64,000 bases of DNA from an uncultured Planococcus sp. (GTDB taxonomy: Bacteria > Bacillota > Bacilli > Bacillales_A > Planococcaceae). Each line of letters begins with the position of its first letter. Position 1 is the first letter of the stretch. The notes below the pieces were generated by a model. That model was not told the DNA's origin. It saw only the letters and a program-made list of their open reading frames with translations, and ran no database searches. This document shows positions 23,737 through 32,635 of the stretch, piece after piece. Made by a program: the position numbers and the translations under genes. The DNA lies in assembly GCA_947502505.1 (NCBI GenBank), contig CANNAE010000002.1, positions 372,001-436,000 of the forward strand. The letters are read 5' to 3'.

Positions 23737-24576
23737 TTAAAAATCAAAATTGTCCGGATCAGGGCCGACGCGGCGGTCTTCGTTCAAGGCCGAAATCTGT
23801 TTCATGTCTTCCGCTGTCAATTCAAAATCGAATACTTGCGCATTTTCCGCAATGCGCCCTGCATGGGTCGACTTCGGAATAGTCACGACGCCATTTTGCA
23901 GATTCCAGCGTAAAATGACTTGGGCAACGGATTTATCGTATTTCTCTGCGATTTCTTTCAGCTCTGGCTCTTCAAGCGCTTCGCCTGCCATGAGCGGCGA
24001 CCAGGATTCTGCTTGGATATCGTGCTCGCGGCAGAAAGCAAGCAAGCTTTCCTGCGTCAAGCGCGGATGGTACTCGATTTGATTGACGACCGGCTTGATG
24101 TCCGCATCTTCCATCAAGTCTTTCAAGTGGTGGATCTGGAAATTGCTGACGCCAATCGCTATGACCTGCCCGTCCATATAAAGATGCTCGAGCGCTTTCC
24201 ATGCCTCTTTGTATTTGCCTTTAACAGGCCAGTGGAGCAAGTACAAATCCAGATACTCCAGCCCCAATTTCTCCAGGCTTGTCCCGTAGGCTTGAATGCC
24301 GGACGTGTAGCCGAAATCATCGTTCCATAGTTTTGAAGTGATGAACAAGTCTTCCCTCGAGATCTCCGCCGCTTTGATCCCCTGGCGGATCCCTTCGCCA
24401 ACACTTTCCTCGTTTCCATAAATGGCGGCAGTATCAATGCTTCGGTAGCCATTCACGATGGCCGTTTTGACGGCTTCTGTCGCTTCAGGCCCATCTTCTA
24501 CCCGGAATACGCCAAGGCCGAGCCAAGGCATTTTGCTTCCGTTATTTAAAGTGACCGTTGCTTGCAAATTTTTCAT
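23737..24576 (-). CDS. Aldo/keto reductase
   Basis: A 279-residue AKR of the AKR5-like (2,5-diketo-gluconate reductase type) group. The catalytic tetrad is present: Asp in GYRSIDTAAIYGNE, Tyr in the same segment, Lys in FITSKLWND, and His in LLHWPVK. NADPH-binding residues appear in IPKSTHAGRI near the C-terminus. It reduces aldehydes or ketones with NADPH; substrate not predictable. ATG follows GGAGGGTTTTAATC. It is monocistronic and convergent with the GAF-STAS gene. Confidence 0.87.
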   Translation of the reverse strand: MKNLQATVTLNNGSKMPWLGLGVFRVEDGPEATEAVKTAIVNGYRSIDTAAIYGNEESVGEGIRQGIKAAEISREDLFITSKLWNDDFGYTSGIQAYGTSLEKLGLEYLDLYLLHWPVKGKYKEAWKALEHLYMDGQVIAIGVSNFQIHHLKDLMEDADIKPVVNQIEYHPRLTQESLLAFCREHDIQAESWSPLMAGEALEEPELKEIAEKYDKSVAQVILRWNLQNGVVTIPKSTHAGRIAENAQVFDFELTAEDMKQISALNEDRRVGPDPDNFDF

Positions 24577-24773
24577 GATTAAAACCCTCCTCTGTCCACT
24601 AGTTCATACACAATAATTTTAGTATACCCCGTTATATATAAAACTATCGCATGCCGGGATAATCCCTATGCAGTTTACTGGGAGAGACACAAACTAGGCT
24701 TTTTAAAAATTATTTAAAGATAATTTCAAGTTGATTCTTGCCCAATCGCTTAGGTTTTGTGAGGCGGGGAACA

Positions 24774-24799
24774 GTTTCATTTCGAGACAATTGTGGTAT
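24774..24799 (+). promoter_or_regulatory. Possible SigB-type promoter upstream of the MHYT-GGDEF-EAL gene
   Basis: GTTTCA, 14 nt, TGGTAT differs at one position in each hexamer from the SigB consensus (GTTTAA-N12-15-GGGTAT). It lies about 230 bp before the start codon in a 455-bp AT-rich gap (24577-25031) that otherwise shows no gene and no RNA motif I know. Confidence 0.4.
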
Positions 24800-25031
24800 T
24801 CTAATAAAAAATAGCTTTATTTGGATATTTACAATGCCTAATGATACCGAATAATTAAAGGTCCAGAAAATCAGGTAAGTCTTAAGACCTCTTATTGTTT
24901 TAAAATTTCCTCTCTTCTATGCAACAAACTCTACGTCTTAAAGCTATTCAGAGTGTAGTACATAATTAAGCCTCGGACATTATTTTCTATTAGTTTAATA
25001 ATATCTTCATTAAAAATCTTAAAGAAAGAGC

Positions 25032-27464
25032 GTGAGTCCTATTCCAGATTTCTTCAGTTCGTATAACCTTCCTCTAGTCGCCCTCTCCATTCTGGTCGCC
25101 GTCTTTTCAGCTTCTGTCGCACTCGACATCAGCAGCCGCCTCAAATACGCTAAAAATATCTCGCATGTGCGCTGGATTACAGCGGGCGCTGTCGTGCTTG
25201 GCCTTGGCATTTGGTCAATGCATTTTATCGGCATGCTGGCGTTCACCCTGACCATCGACGTGTCTTATCACTTCGGGCTGGTATTATTGTCGATAGTGCC
25301 AGCGATCGCATCGAGTGCAATTGCATTCTATCTGATTAGTAAGCCATCCGTTGTATGGCGCAATTTATTTGCCGGCGCGCTCTTTATCAGCGCCGGAATC
25401 GTTGCGATGCATTACATCGGCATGGACGCCATGCGCATGGATGGCATGATTTCCTACGATCCGTTTCTATGGGTATTGTCAGCACTTATTGCCTTTGCCG
25501 CTTCGTTCATCGGCCTTGCGCTGTTGTTCTATATCCCGAATGTCCCGAGATTTCATTGGCGCAAGCTAGCGGGTGCTGTCTTGATCGGTTTCGCTGTTTC
25601 AGGAATGCACTACACCGGCATGGCCGCAGCCGATTTTTCGCAGATGGATCATTCAGCTGCTGGCCACGTTGCTCCTTTTTCAGTCAATAGCACGCTTCTT
25701 GCCTATGGAATTGGCGGGGGCATGCTGATGCTTTTCGTGCTGACGCTCGCAAGCATACGCACCGACCGCCGATTGGAACTGCAAACAGTGGAATCCGAAA
25801 TGAAATTCCAATCCGTTATCGAATCCGCAAAAGACGCGATCATCGTCGCGGACTTTCAAGGGGCAATCGTCCAGTGGAATCAAGGCGCAAAGGATATTTT
25901 CGGCTACAGCCAAAAAGAAATTCTCGGCCGCAATATCAGCGTCATCATGCCAGACCGCTTCAAGGAAGCCCATAAAAAAGGCATGGAGGCTTATCGCGAA
26001 ACGCGCATCCCCCACGTAATCGGCAACACGGTCGAATTAACAGGGCTGCGAAAAAACGGCGAGGAGTTCCAACTCGAAATGTCTGTCGGTACGTGGGAAA
26101 CGGAGAAAGGCATTTTCTTCAGCAGCATTCTCCGCGATATCACCGAACGCAAAGCATCCGAAGACAAAATCAATGATTTGGTGTATTTGGACCCTTTGAC
26201 CGGTTTACCGAACCGCCGCTTATTCAATGACCGCCTGGATTCGCTGCTGCGCCAAGCGGATGAACGCGGCTTTAACTTCTCACTGTTCTATATGGACCTG
26301 GACAACTTCAAAATGATCAACGATCGCTTCGGGCATTCAGTAGGCGACCATTTTCTTCAAAGTGTTGCCAGCCGCCTGGAAGCTCAAATCAGCCCGAGAG
26401 ATACCTTGTCTCGGCTTGGCGGCGATGAATTCATTTTGCTTTTACCGAATACGGAATACAGCAAAGCTGCGGATCTCGCACAAAAGTTGATCGAGGCCTT
26501 GAACGTTCCGTTTCGATTTGAAAACGAAGAAATTTTCACCAGCCTCTCCATCGGCATCAGCCTGTTCCCTTCTGATGGCAGTGATTCCGAAACTTTAGTT
26601 AAAAATGCCGATATCGCCATGTACCAGGCGAAAGAACACGGAAAGAATGGCTTCCAGTTTTTCACTCCCAATATGAATGAAACAATCGACCGGAAATCCA
26701 GGCTCGCCACCGGTTTGCGGAAAGGCTTGGAACATGGCGAATTCACCATCCATTACCAGCCGCAGATCAGCTTGAAAAACGAACAAATTATCGGCGTCGA
26801 GGCATTACTCAGATGGAACCATCCCGAGTGGGGAAGCATTTCGCCTGCAGAATTTATTCCCATTGCCGAAGAAACCGGAAGCATCACGAAAATCGGGGAA
26901 TTCGTATTAGAAGAAGCCTGCCGGCAAAACAAGTATTGGCAGGATTTAGGGATTGCACCATTCCGCGTAGCGGTCAATATTTCGGCACGCCAGTTTGCAC
27001 AGAAAGATTTGACCGAAGTCGTCCGTACAATCTTGCAAAAGACTGGGTTGGACCCACAGTATTTGGAACTGGAACTGACGGAAACAATCATCCAAAATGC
27101 AGATACTGCTATCACCACCATGGAAGAGCTGGCGGCTCTTGGCGTCCATTTATCGATTGACGATTTCGGCACCGGCTATTCCTCTCTGAGCTATTTGAAA
27201 TTGTTCCCGATTGACAGCCTCAAGATCGACCAGCACTTCACCCGCAATATTAAAAGCGACTCGAAAGATGCCGCACTTGTTAAAACCATTATCCGCATGG
27301 CCCACGACCTGGAATTGAACGTCATAGCAGAAGGCGTGGAAACTGAAGAACAACTGGACTTCCTGAAGTCTGAACAATGCAACCAGGCACAAGGCTATTA
27401 CTTTAATCGCCCATTGCCGGCGCAGGAAATTGAAGATATTTACTACACGATCAAGCCGGCTTAA
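25032..27464 (+). CDS. MHYT-PAS-GGDEF-EAL c-di-GMP signalling protein
   Basis: An 810-residue membrane protein. Residues about 1-245 form an MHYT domain with seven membrane helices and the motifs MHFIGM, MHYIGM and MHYTGM, thought to bind a metal and sense gases such as NO or O2. A PAS domain (255-380), GGDEF (385-545; LGGDEF intact) and EAL (555-805) follow. EAL catalytic segments are all present: EALLRW, ELTETI, IDDFGTGYSS, AEGVETEEQ. In GGDEF the inhibitory site position reads SPRD instead of RxxD, so product inhibition is unlikely. A start at GTG after AAAGAAAGAGC was chosen. Whether the net activity is synthesis or degradation is open; phosphodiesterase activity seems intact. Confidence 0.88.
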   Translation: MSPIPDFFSSYNLPLVALSILVAVFSASVALDISSRLKYAKNISHVRWITAGAVVLGLGIWSMHFIGMLAFTLTIDVSYHFGLVLLSIVPAIASSAIAFYLISKPSVVWRNLFAGALFISAGIVAMHYIGMDAMRMDGMISYDPFLWVLSALIAFAASFIGLALLFYIPNVPRFHWRKLAGAVLIGFAVSGMHYTGMAAADFSQMDHSAAGHVAPFSVNSTLLAYGIGGGMLMLFVLTLASIRTDRRLELQTVESEMKFQSVIESAKDAIIVADFQGAIVQWNQGAKDIFGYSQKEILGRNISVIMPDRFKEAHKKGMEAYRETRIPHVIGNTVELTGLRKNGEEFQLEMSVGTWETEKGIFFSSILRDITERKASEDKINDLVYLDPLTGLPNRRLFNDRLDSLLRQADERGFNFSLFYMDLDNFKMINDRFGHSVGDHFLQSVASRLEAQISPRDTLSRLGGDEFILLLPNTEYSKAADLAQKLIEALNVPFRFENEEIFTSLSIGISLFPSDGSDSETLVKNADIAMYQAKEHGKNGFQFFTPNMNETIDRKSRLATGLRKGLEHGEFTIHYQPQISLKNEQIIGVEALLRWNHPEWGSISPAEFIPIAEETGSITKIGEFVLEEACRQNKYWQDLGIAPFRVAVNISARQFAQKDLTEVVRTILQKTGLDPQYLELELTETIIQNADTAITTMEELAALGVHLSIDDFGTGYSSLSYLKLFPIDSLKIDQHFTRNIKSDSKDAALVKTIIRMAHDLELNVIAEGVETEEQLDFLKSEQCNQAQGYYFNRPLPAQEIEDIYYTIKPA

Positions 27465-27509
27465 ATCCGTTTTTGATGCATTGGCCGTCTTATGAAGAGG
27501 AGCAAGCCC

Positions 27510-27758
27510 ATGGAACAAGCCCAGAAATCGTTCAAGCCCAACACTAAAATCGAATATCCCTTGTATGGCCTCTACATTTCCATGATGATCGTGTCTTTTT
27601 ATTGGAGAGAATTATTTCCTTTCACTTATCTTGTCCCTGCCGGAATTTTTTTAATCAGGAGCTTCCAAACGTTTCAGCTGAACAATAAGAAAAAAATGTA
27701 CGGCTTTTTGTTGTTAACCACTATTTCTTTCATTGGCGCATTCGTCGCCAAGCCATAA
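27510..27758 (+). CDS. Small membrane protein
   Basis: An 82-residue hydrophobic protein with about three short membrane segments and a basic stretch (NNKKKMYG). It starts 45 bp after the MHYT gene, with an AGGAGCAAGCCC site, so it is probably co-transcribed with it. An ATG six codons upstream is a less likely start. Function unknown; membership in the c-di-GMP unit is inferred only from position. Confidence 0.6.
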   Translation: MEQAQKSFKPNTKIEYPLYGLYISMMIVSFYWRELFPFTYLVPAGIFLIRSFQTFQLNNKKKMYGFLLLTTISFIGAFVAKP

Positions 27759-27782
27759 GGATTTTAATGAAAGAACCTCATA

Positions 27783-27831
27783 AAGAAGCGCGGAGAAATT
27801 GCCCCAGGCAGTTTCTCCGCGCTTCTTTTTA
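27783..27831. terminator. Bidirectional terminator between convergent genes
   Basis: AGAAGCGCGGAGAAA pairs with TTTCTCCGCGCTTCT, 15 bp, followed by a T run; the stem ends at the stop codon of the anti-sigma-like gene. Confidence 0.9.
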
Positions 27832-28836
27832 AAATGCTTCCGCGTTTTCCCAATTCCATAATTCCACTTGCCCAAGCCTCTCACCAGTTACTGCAACTTC
27901 GTCTTTTAGTTTCAATAGCTCTTTGACCGGTCCCGTGACAACAGCGCCATAAGCCTGAAAGCCATTTTCCTTCAGATATTCATGGCGTTTCTCCAAAAAG
28001 CTCAGGCCTAAAAATCTTTCATAATAAGAAACCGTTTTTTTCTCCAGCAACTCTTCAATATTATTCATCATCATTTCTTCGCTATCCTGCAATGTCTCGG
28101 CATCCAATCGGTGAATGAACGAAAAAGACCGAAAATCATCGGAAGCGCTTTGCCCTCCCGTCAGGCCGAAGACTGTATTCACCGTCAAATCGGTGCCGCC
28201 GCCTCCCCAAGCGCCCGGCGTAAACTCTTCAAATTCGCCTGTATGCAATGGCATCCATAATATGTCCAGATCATAAGCTTCCAATTCAGTGATCAGCTCT
28301 TCAGGCGTCATGAAGCGGTCTGTGGAAAACGCCAATTCGGCTACCGCTCCTTCGTGCAACTGCTCCAGCGTGCTCCAAACTTCCGGATGTCCAGGGGTCT
28401 CAAGTGAATTGCCATTGCGCGGGTCTTCAGGATAATAAAAAGCGGTCTGCTGGAGTCCGTCCCTGAAAGGGGTATGATACTCGATTGTCGACTGGCTATT
28501 GAATAAGCGCTTTTTCACCTGTGCTTCCCCTACAACTTCTTGCCCTTTGCCAACTTTGCGGATTAACGGATAAGAAAATTCGCTCGTGCCGAAAGGAGAA
28601 ATTGCTTCTTCTTCGAAACCATGTGCCCCTCTGACATTGGGCGTTGTCCACTCCAACGCGAGCTGTGTATAATAATTGTTTTCTTCTGTGACTTGCAGCT
28701 TATCAGAAATTAATAATAAAGCCATCATATAGACCCCGTAAAGCAACACCCCTATCGCTGCTAGCCGAAGAATTCGCACCGTTAATCGGGATTTCTTCAA
28801 TGTCTTTTTCTCCAAAATGTCATTCCGTTCTGCCAT
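27829..28836 (-). CDS. Anti-sigma factor-like membrane protein (YhdL type)
   Basis: A 335-residue protein with a short cytoplasmic N-terminus, one membrane helix at about residues 25-45, and a large extracellular domain. The outer part (SYPLIRKVGKG, FRSFSFIHRLDA, YLKENGFQAYGAVVTGPVKELLKL) resembles the Sigma_reg_C domain of Bacillus anti-SigM type regulators. No zinc-binding anti-sigma motif and no cysteine pair is present. Unusually, no ECF sigma gene adjoins it: upstream lies the divergent ktrD. ATG 28836 follows AAAGGGTGG. The partner sigma factor, if any, is elsewhere. Confidence 0.7.
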   Translation of the reverse strand: MAERNDILEKKTLKKSRLTVRILRLAAIGVLLYGVYMMALLLISDKLQVTEENNYYTQLALEWTTPNVRGAHGFEEEAISPFGTSEFSYPLIRKVGKGQEVVGEAQVKKRLFNSQSTIEYHTPFRDGLQQTAFYYPEDPRNGNSLETPGHPEVWSTLEQLHEGAVAELAFSTDRFMTPEELITELEAYDLDILWMPLHTGEFEEFTPGAWGGGGTDLTVNTVFGLTGGQSASDDFRSFSFIHRLDAETLQDSEEMMMNNIEELLEKKTVSYYERFLGLSFLEKRHEYLKENGFQAYGAVVTGPVKELLKLKDEVAVTGERLGQVELWNWENAEAF

Positions 28837-29039
28837 CCTGCCACCCTTTCTGTTTCGCCATTGTTCCCAATGTTTTCTCGCCAATAAAGAGCGGTCCTTC
28901 TCTGGCCTGATCGCCTCTAATGGTTTACACGTTTGTCTTCCTCCCATATTACAGTTTTCCCGAAAAGATTTACAGAAAATTTCCATTATCGCTCTTTGAA
29001 TGAAGGAATAATTCCCGTTTCAACATTCGAAAAATTATA

Positions 29040-29067
29040 TTGACTTCTTCAGATAGAGGCGTATATT
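29040..29067 (+). promoter_or_regulatory. Promoter of ktrD and its leader
   Basis: TTGACT and TATATT are 16 nt apart. About 200 nt of leader follow before ktrD. I looked for the ydaO-type c-di-AMP riboswitch known upstream of B. subtilis ktrAB and do not see its conserved blocks. Confidence 0.65.
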
Positions 29068-29276
29068 TTAGCTTGTACAACAGAATTTACTTTGTAAGTT
29101 GCTGAAACAAGCCAAGTTTTTCATGCGCAAAGCCCATTATCGCAACGCGGTTTCTCGGTGAATTTCATGATGAAAATGGCTTTTCGATTCTAAAATTTAA
29201 GGGGAAAGAGTGGAAGAACAATGGGATGGACATCGTGCCATAATAACGTGGAATCGGTACTGGAGACTGGCTGGCC

Positions 29277-30614
29277 ATGCAGATGAACAAATCCTATCTA
29301 TTGAAGAAAATCCATATGTCGCCGCCGCAAGTGCTGTCGATCACCTTTTTGGCAGCGATTTTAATCGGTGCGATCTTGCTGTATTTGCCCGTTTCCACCA
29401 CAGCTCCCATCTCTTTTTTGGATGCCTTGTTTACCGCCACCTCGGCGACGACTGTGACCGGGCTCGCTGTACTCAGTACTGGCGATGATTTTACGCTGTT
29501 CGGCCAAACAGTGATCATGGCCCTTATGCAGATTGGCGGGCTGGGGCTGATGACCTTTGCCGTTTTGATCGTCATGCTGTTGGGGAAAAAGATCGGCTTG
29601 AAGGGGCGCATCCTCATCCAGCAGTCGTTTAACCAGTATTCACTCGGCGGCATGATCCGTCTCGTGCGCATCATTCTTGTTTTTACTTTTGCGATTGAGG
29701 CGCTTGCCGCAGCCTTTTTGGCTATCCGCTGGGTACCGGAATATGGCTGGGGCTTCGGGCTGTTCACCAGCGCCTTTCATGCCGTTTCCGCTTTTAATAA
29801 TGCTGGATTCTCTTTGTGGAATGATTCTTTGAGTGCTTATGTCGGTGACCCTGCCATCAATATTATTATCACCTTATTATTCATCACGGGCGGCATTGGA
29901 TTCACCGTTCTGTACGATATGTGGAGCGCCAAGGAATTCCGTCAATTGTCGCTGCATTCGAAAATCATGCTCAGCGGGACACTCGCCGTCAACCTCTTCG
30001 CCATGCTGTTCTTATTTGCTTCGGAATATGGAAATATGGAGACAATCGGTTCATTGCCGCTTGGCGACAAGCTATGGGCTTCGTATTTCCAAGCGGTCAC
30101 ACCACGGACTGCGGGATTCAACTCCATCGATATCGGCAGTATGGAGACCGGTTCAATTGTGCTTATCTCGCTTTTGATGTTCATCGGGGCCGGCAGCGCT
30201 TCGACGGGCAGCGGCATAAAACTTACGACTTTTTTAGTTATCATTTTAGTGACCGCTTCCTATTTGAATGGAAAAAAAGAAGCGGTCATTTTCAACCGCG
30301 CAATTCCTTCGCATTTATTGGAACGGTCTCTTGCGATTGTCTTCATCAGCATGACTGCCGTCTTCCTGGGTATCTTAATTTTGAGCTATACAGAAAACGC
30401 ACCGTTTGAATGGATTGTGTTTGAAGCGTTCTCCGCTTTCGGGACCGTCGGCTTATCGATGGGCTTGACTGGCGAACTTTCCGTTTTCGGGAAAATTGTC
30501 ATCATGGTTTTAATGTTTGTCGGCCGCGTCGGCCCTGTCACCTTGGCATTTGCCTTAGCACGCCAGCACCGGGAGTCCATTCGCCATCCAAAAGGCGATA
30601 TCTTTACAGGCTGA
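29277..30614 (+). CDS. ktrD: KtrD/KtrB-type potassium uptake channel subunit
   Basis: A 445-residue Trk/Ktr/HKT membrane subunit. The four filter-loop repeats are visible: TSATTVTGLA, SAFNNAGFS, TPRTAGFNS and SAFGTVGLS, each with the key glycine. The glycine-rich gate segment GAGSASTGSGIK lies in the third repeat, as in KtrB. It forms a dimer under a ring of RCK proteins; the ring-forming gene ktrC is here at 33364-34020, not adjacent. This matches the separate ktrC and ktrD loci of B. subtilis, so ktrD is preferred to ktrB, though symbol choice is uncertain. Two ATGs (29277 and 29283) are possible starts. Confidence 0.85.
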   Translation: MQMNKSYLLKKIHMSPPQVLSITFLAAILIGAILLYLPVSTTAPISFLDALFTATSATTVTGLAVLSTGDDFTLFGQTVIMALMQIGGLGLMTFAVLIVMLLGKKIGLKGRILIQQSFNQYSLGGMIRLVRIILVFTFAIEALAAAFLAIRWVPEYGWGFGLFTSAFHAVSAFNNAGFSLWNDSLSAYVGDPAINIIITLLFITGGIGFTVLYDMWSAKEFRQLSLHSKIMLSGTLAVNLFAMLFLFASEYGNMETIGSLPLGDKLWASYFQAVTPRTAGFNSIDIGSMETGSIVLISLLMFIGAGSASTGSGIKLTTFLVIILVTASYLNGKKEAVIFNRAIPSHLLERSLAIVFISMTAVFLGILILSYTENAPFEWIVFEAFSAFGTVGLSMGLTGELSVFGKIVIMVLMFVGRVGPVTLAFALARQHRESIRHPKGDIFTG

Positions 30615-30632
30615 GCCTGGGTTAAGCCAAAT

Positions 30633-30670
30633 GAAAAGCTGCATCTCCTCAATTAGGAGATGCAGCTTTT
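30633..30670. terminator. Terminator between ktrD and the SDR gene
   Basis: AAAAGCTGCATCTCCT pairs with AGGAGATGCAGCTTTT around a short loop. The stem lies between convergent genes and can serve both strands. Confidence 0.88.
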
Positions 30671-30673
30671 GCG

Positions 30674-31426
30674 TTAACTTCTCAGAAATCCGCCTTCTGA
30701 ATGAATCACTTGCCCCGTAATCCAGCCGCCTTCTTCGCTGGCCAGAAAAGCGATTAGGTTTGCCGCATCTTCCGGCTTTCCTATGCGCCCTAACCCGAAT
30801 TTTGGCCGAAGGGAATCCCGGATATCCTCGTCCATCCAATTGGTGTCGGTCGGGCCGGGGTTGACGGCGTTCACTGTGATGCCCAGTGCTGCAAGTTCGG
30901 CGGATAAAGAGGAATTGAATGCCGAAATTGCGCCTTTTGTGGCGGCATACGCCAAATTCCCTGGCATGGGCCCCTGCTCCTGCCCAGAAGTCAGATGGAT
31001 AATGCGCCCATCGTTTCGGCCAGTTTGCTGATAGCCTTTTGCAAACTCGACAGATAACAAAAAAGTCGCTCTCATATTCACCATATAATGGTCGTCCAAG
31101 ATCTTGCCACTCAGATCCATGTAGTTGGAATCGATCGAATGCGCTGCGTTGTTAATGAGGATATTCGGAAATCCGATAGCGCTTGTTACCTGCTCCAAAA
31201 TAGACGACTCGGCATCAGGCTGCGCCAAATCGATCTCAGAATACTCACAGCGTACGCCTTGGTCCATGATCTCTGAACGAAAGCGCGCAGGAAAGGCCGA
31301 TTCGGCTTGCCAATGAGTGAAAAAGATATCCGTTTCTTGCTGCGCAAGTTTCCGGCAGACTGCCGCTCCGATTCCTGCATCGTCGCTGACGCCTGTGATC
31401 AATGCAATTCTTTTTGATTTTGCCAC
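30674..31426 (-). CDS. SDR family oxidoreductase
   Basis: A 250-residue classical short-chain dehydrogenase: TGVSDDAGIG (variant TGxxxGxG with a two-residue insertion), INNAAHS, Ser in HLTSGQEQ, YAATK and the closing GGWITGQVIHSEGG. It matches proteins annotated as 3-oxoacyl-ACP reductase-like, but the substrate is unknown. GTG 31426 is preferred because AAAGGAGG stands 8 nt before it. Reading from 31450 places the ribosome site inside the gene. It is 26 bp after a GNAT gene and probably co-transcribed. Confidence 0.83.
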   Translation of the reverse strand: MAKSKRIALITGVSDDAGIGAAVCRKLAQQETDIFFTHWQAESAFPARFRSEIMDQGVRCEYSEIDLAQPDAESSILEQVTSAIGFPNILINNAAHSIDSNYMDLSGKILDDHYMVNMRATFLLSVEFAKGYQQTGRNDGRIIHLTSGQEQGPMPGNLAYAATKGAISAFNSSLSAELAALGITVNAVNPGPTDTNWMDEDIRDSLRPKFGLGRIGKPEDAANLIAFLASEEGGWITGQVIHSEGGFLRS

Positions 31427-31452
31427 CCTGGATGCCTCCTTTCCAGCCATAA

Positions 31453-31950
31453 TTAAAGCAGCTTCGCCATATAATATTCATCCACATAGCCATCATTGAT
31501 GAATAGAGAATCTTGCTTCACACCTTCAATTTCAAATCCCATTTTCCGATACAAAGTGACGGCAGGTAAATTTTCTACAATCACAGTTAATTCCAAGCGA
31601 TGTAGATGGACGGATTTTGCCCAAGCGATCACATGTGCAAACAAAGCCTTTCCGACTCCTTTTCCGCGGCTGTCGCTGTGGACACCCGCCACAATATAGG
31701 CGCGATGTGAAATTCGCTGGGGAGTTTCATTTTGGGCAATCAGGTATCCCAGAACTTGTTGTTTTTCGCATGCGATAAAAACACCTGATTTTACATTATC
31801 ATTTAAAGTAACGATAAATTTTGCGAATGATTCGGCCGAAACTTGCCGTTCGCCCGGATTAAACATCATATACCCCGAATCCTCCGCATTTTTGATAACC
31901 TGTACAATTTGCCCTGCATCTTGACTCTCAGCTTTTCGAATTTCAATCAT
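31453..31950 (-). CDS. GNAT family N-acetyltransferase
   Basis: A 165-residue GNAT of the YhhY/YokL-like type. Motif A reads IVAGVHSDSRGKGVGKALFAHV, and LPAVTLYRKMGFEIEG is the C-terminal helix-strand. The start follows TAGGAGTG. It precedes an SDR gene by 26 bp. The substrate is unknown. Confidence 0.83.
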   Translation of the reverse strand: MIEIRKAESQDAGQIVQVIKNAEDSGYMMFNPGERQVSAESFAKFIVTLNDNVKSGVFIACEKQQVLGYLIAQNETPQRISHRAYIVAGVHSDSRGKGVGKALFAHVIAWAKSVHLHRLELTVIVENLPAVTLYRKMGFEIEGVKQDSLFINDGYVDEYYMAKLL

Positions 31951-32035
31951 CGATTACACTCCTACTCTATTAAAAACATGATAAGCCCCTTACACTTCGA
32001 TATTTCCCAGGAAATAATCTAGCTATAAACTTGAA

Positions 32036-32527
32036 TTATTCTTTGATTTCAAATTCTGCCGCTAGAACGATCTCTTCTGCTCCTTCGTTGATGTAAAAAG
32101 TTTTAACTATTCGATATGTGCCAGGCGTCAGCCTATAGTCCAAATATTCAAGAGGTATCTTCTGCTCAAGCTTTTCTTCCGCTCCCAATCCTAAACCAAT
32201 ATCCGTAAAAGCAAACTCATCTCGGTAAGGCACTTTATACCATACGCCTTCCCGAAATTTCTCCAGCATCCGCTGCTCACCTAAAGTGATGGAGTTCGAT
32301 CCGGTGTTGGCAATAATTACAGCCAGCTCTTCCAGAGGAAGCTTGTAAGCCTCTTGATCGCTTCGCAAAGAAAGCCCATTTTCTCCCTCGCTGAACGTAT
32401 CTGGCAAGCTATTATACGCAGAGGGAATAGTGAGGGATTGTTTCTGGGTGTCCGTTTGAAACATCGAACAGCCAGCTACCAATAACATCAAACTGAAGAG
32501 AAAAAGCGCCACTATCCTGTAGGTCAT
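32036..32527 (-). CDS. Lipoprotein with bacterial Ig-like domain
   Basis: A 163-residue secreted lipoprotein. The lipobox LVAGC is at residues 16-20 after a basic and hydrophobic signal segment. The mature part (LSLRSDQEAYKLPLEELAVIIANTG..., ending YRIVKTFYINEGAEEIVLAAEFEIKE) is all-beta, with the pattern seen in immunoglobulin-like lipoproteins of Bacillus (Big_14-like). It is probably anchored on the outer face of the membrane. Role unknown. The ATG follows AAAGGGTGGGGAG. Confidence 0.75.
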   Translation of the reverse strand: MTYRIVALFLFSLMLLVAGCSMFQTDTQKQSLTIPSAYNSLPDTFSEGENGLSLRSDQEAYKLPLEELAVIIANTGSNSITLGEQRMLEKFREGVWYKVPYRDEFAFTDIGLGLGAEEKLEQKIPLEYLDYRLTPGTYRIVKTFYINEGAEEIVLAAEFEIKE

Positions 32528-32635
32528 CTCCCCACCCTTTCGGTAACCATTGATCGAATCAATTAAGCTTTAGCCTCCTTGAGATTTCCTGAATTCCAAG
32601 TTTAGAAGGTCTTTTCATTGCTCGCATCATCCTAC

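Noticed and set aside
29068-29276. ydaO-type c-di-AMP riboswitch before ktrD
   Set aside because: None of its conserved sequence blocks is visible, although the leader is about 200 nt.
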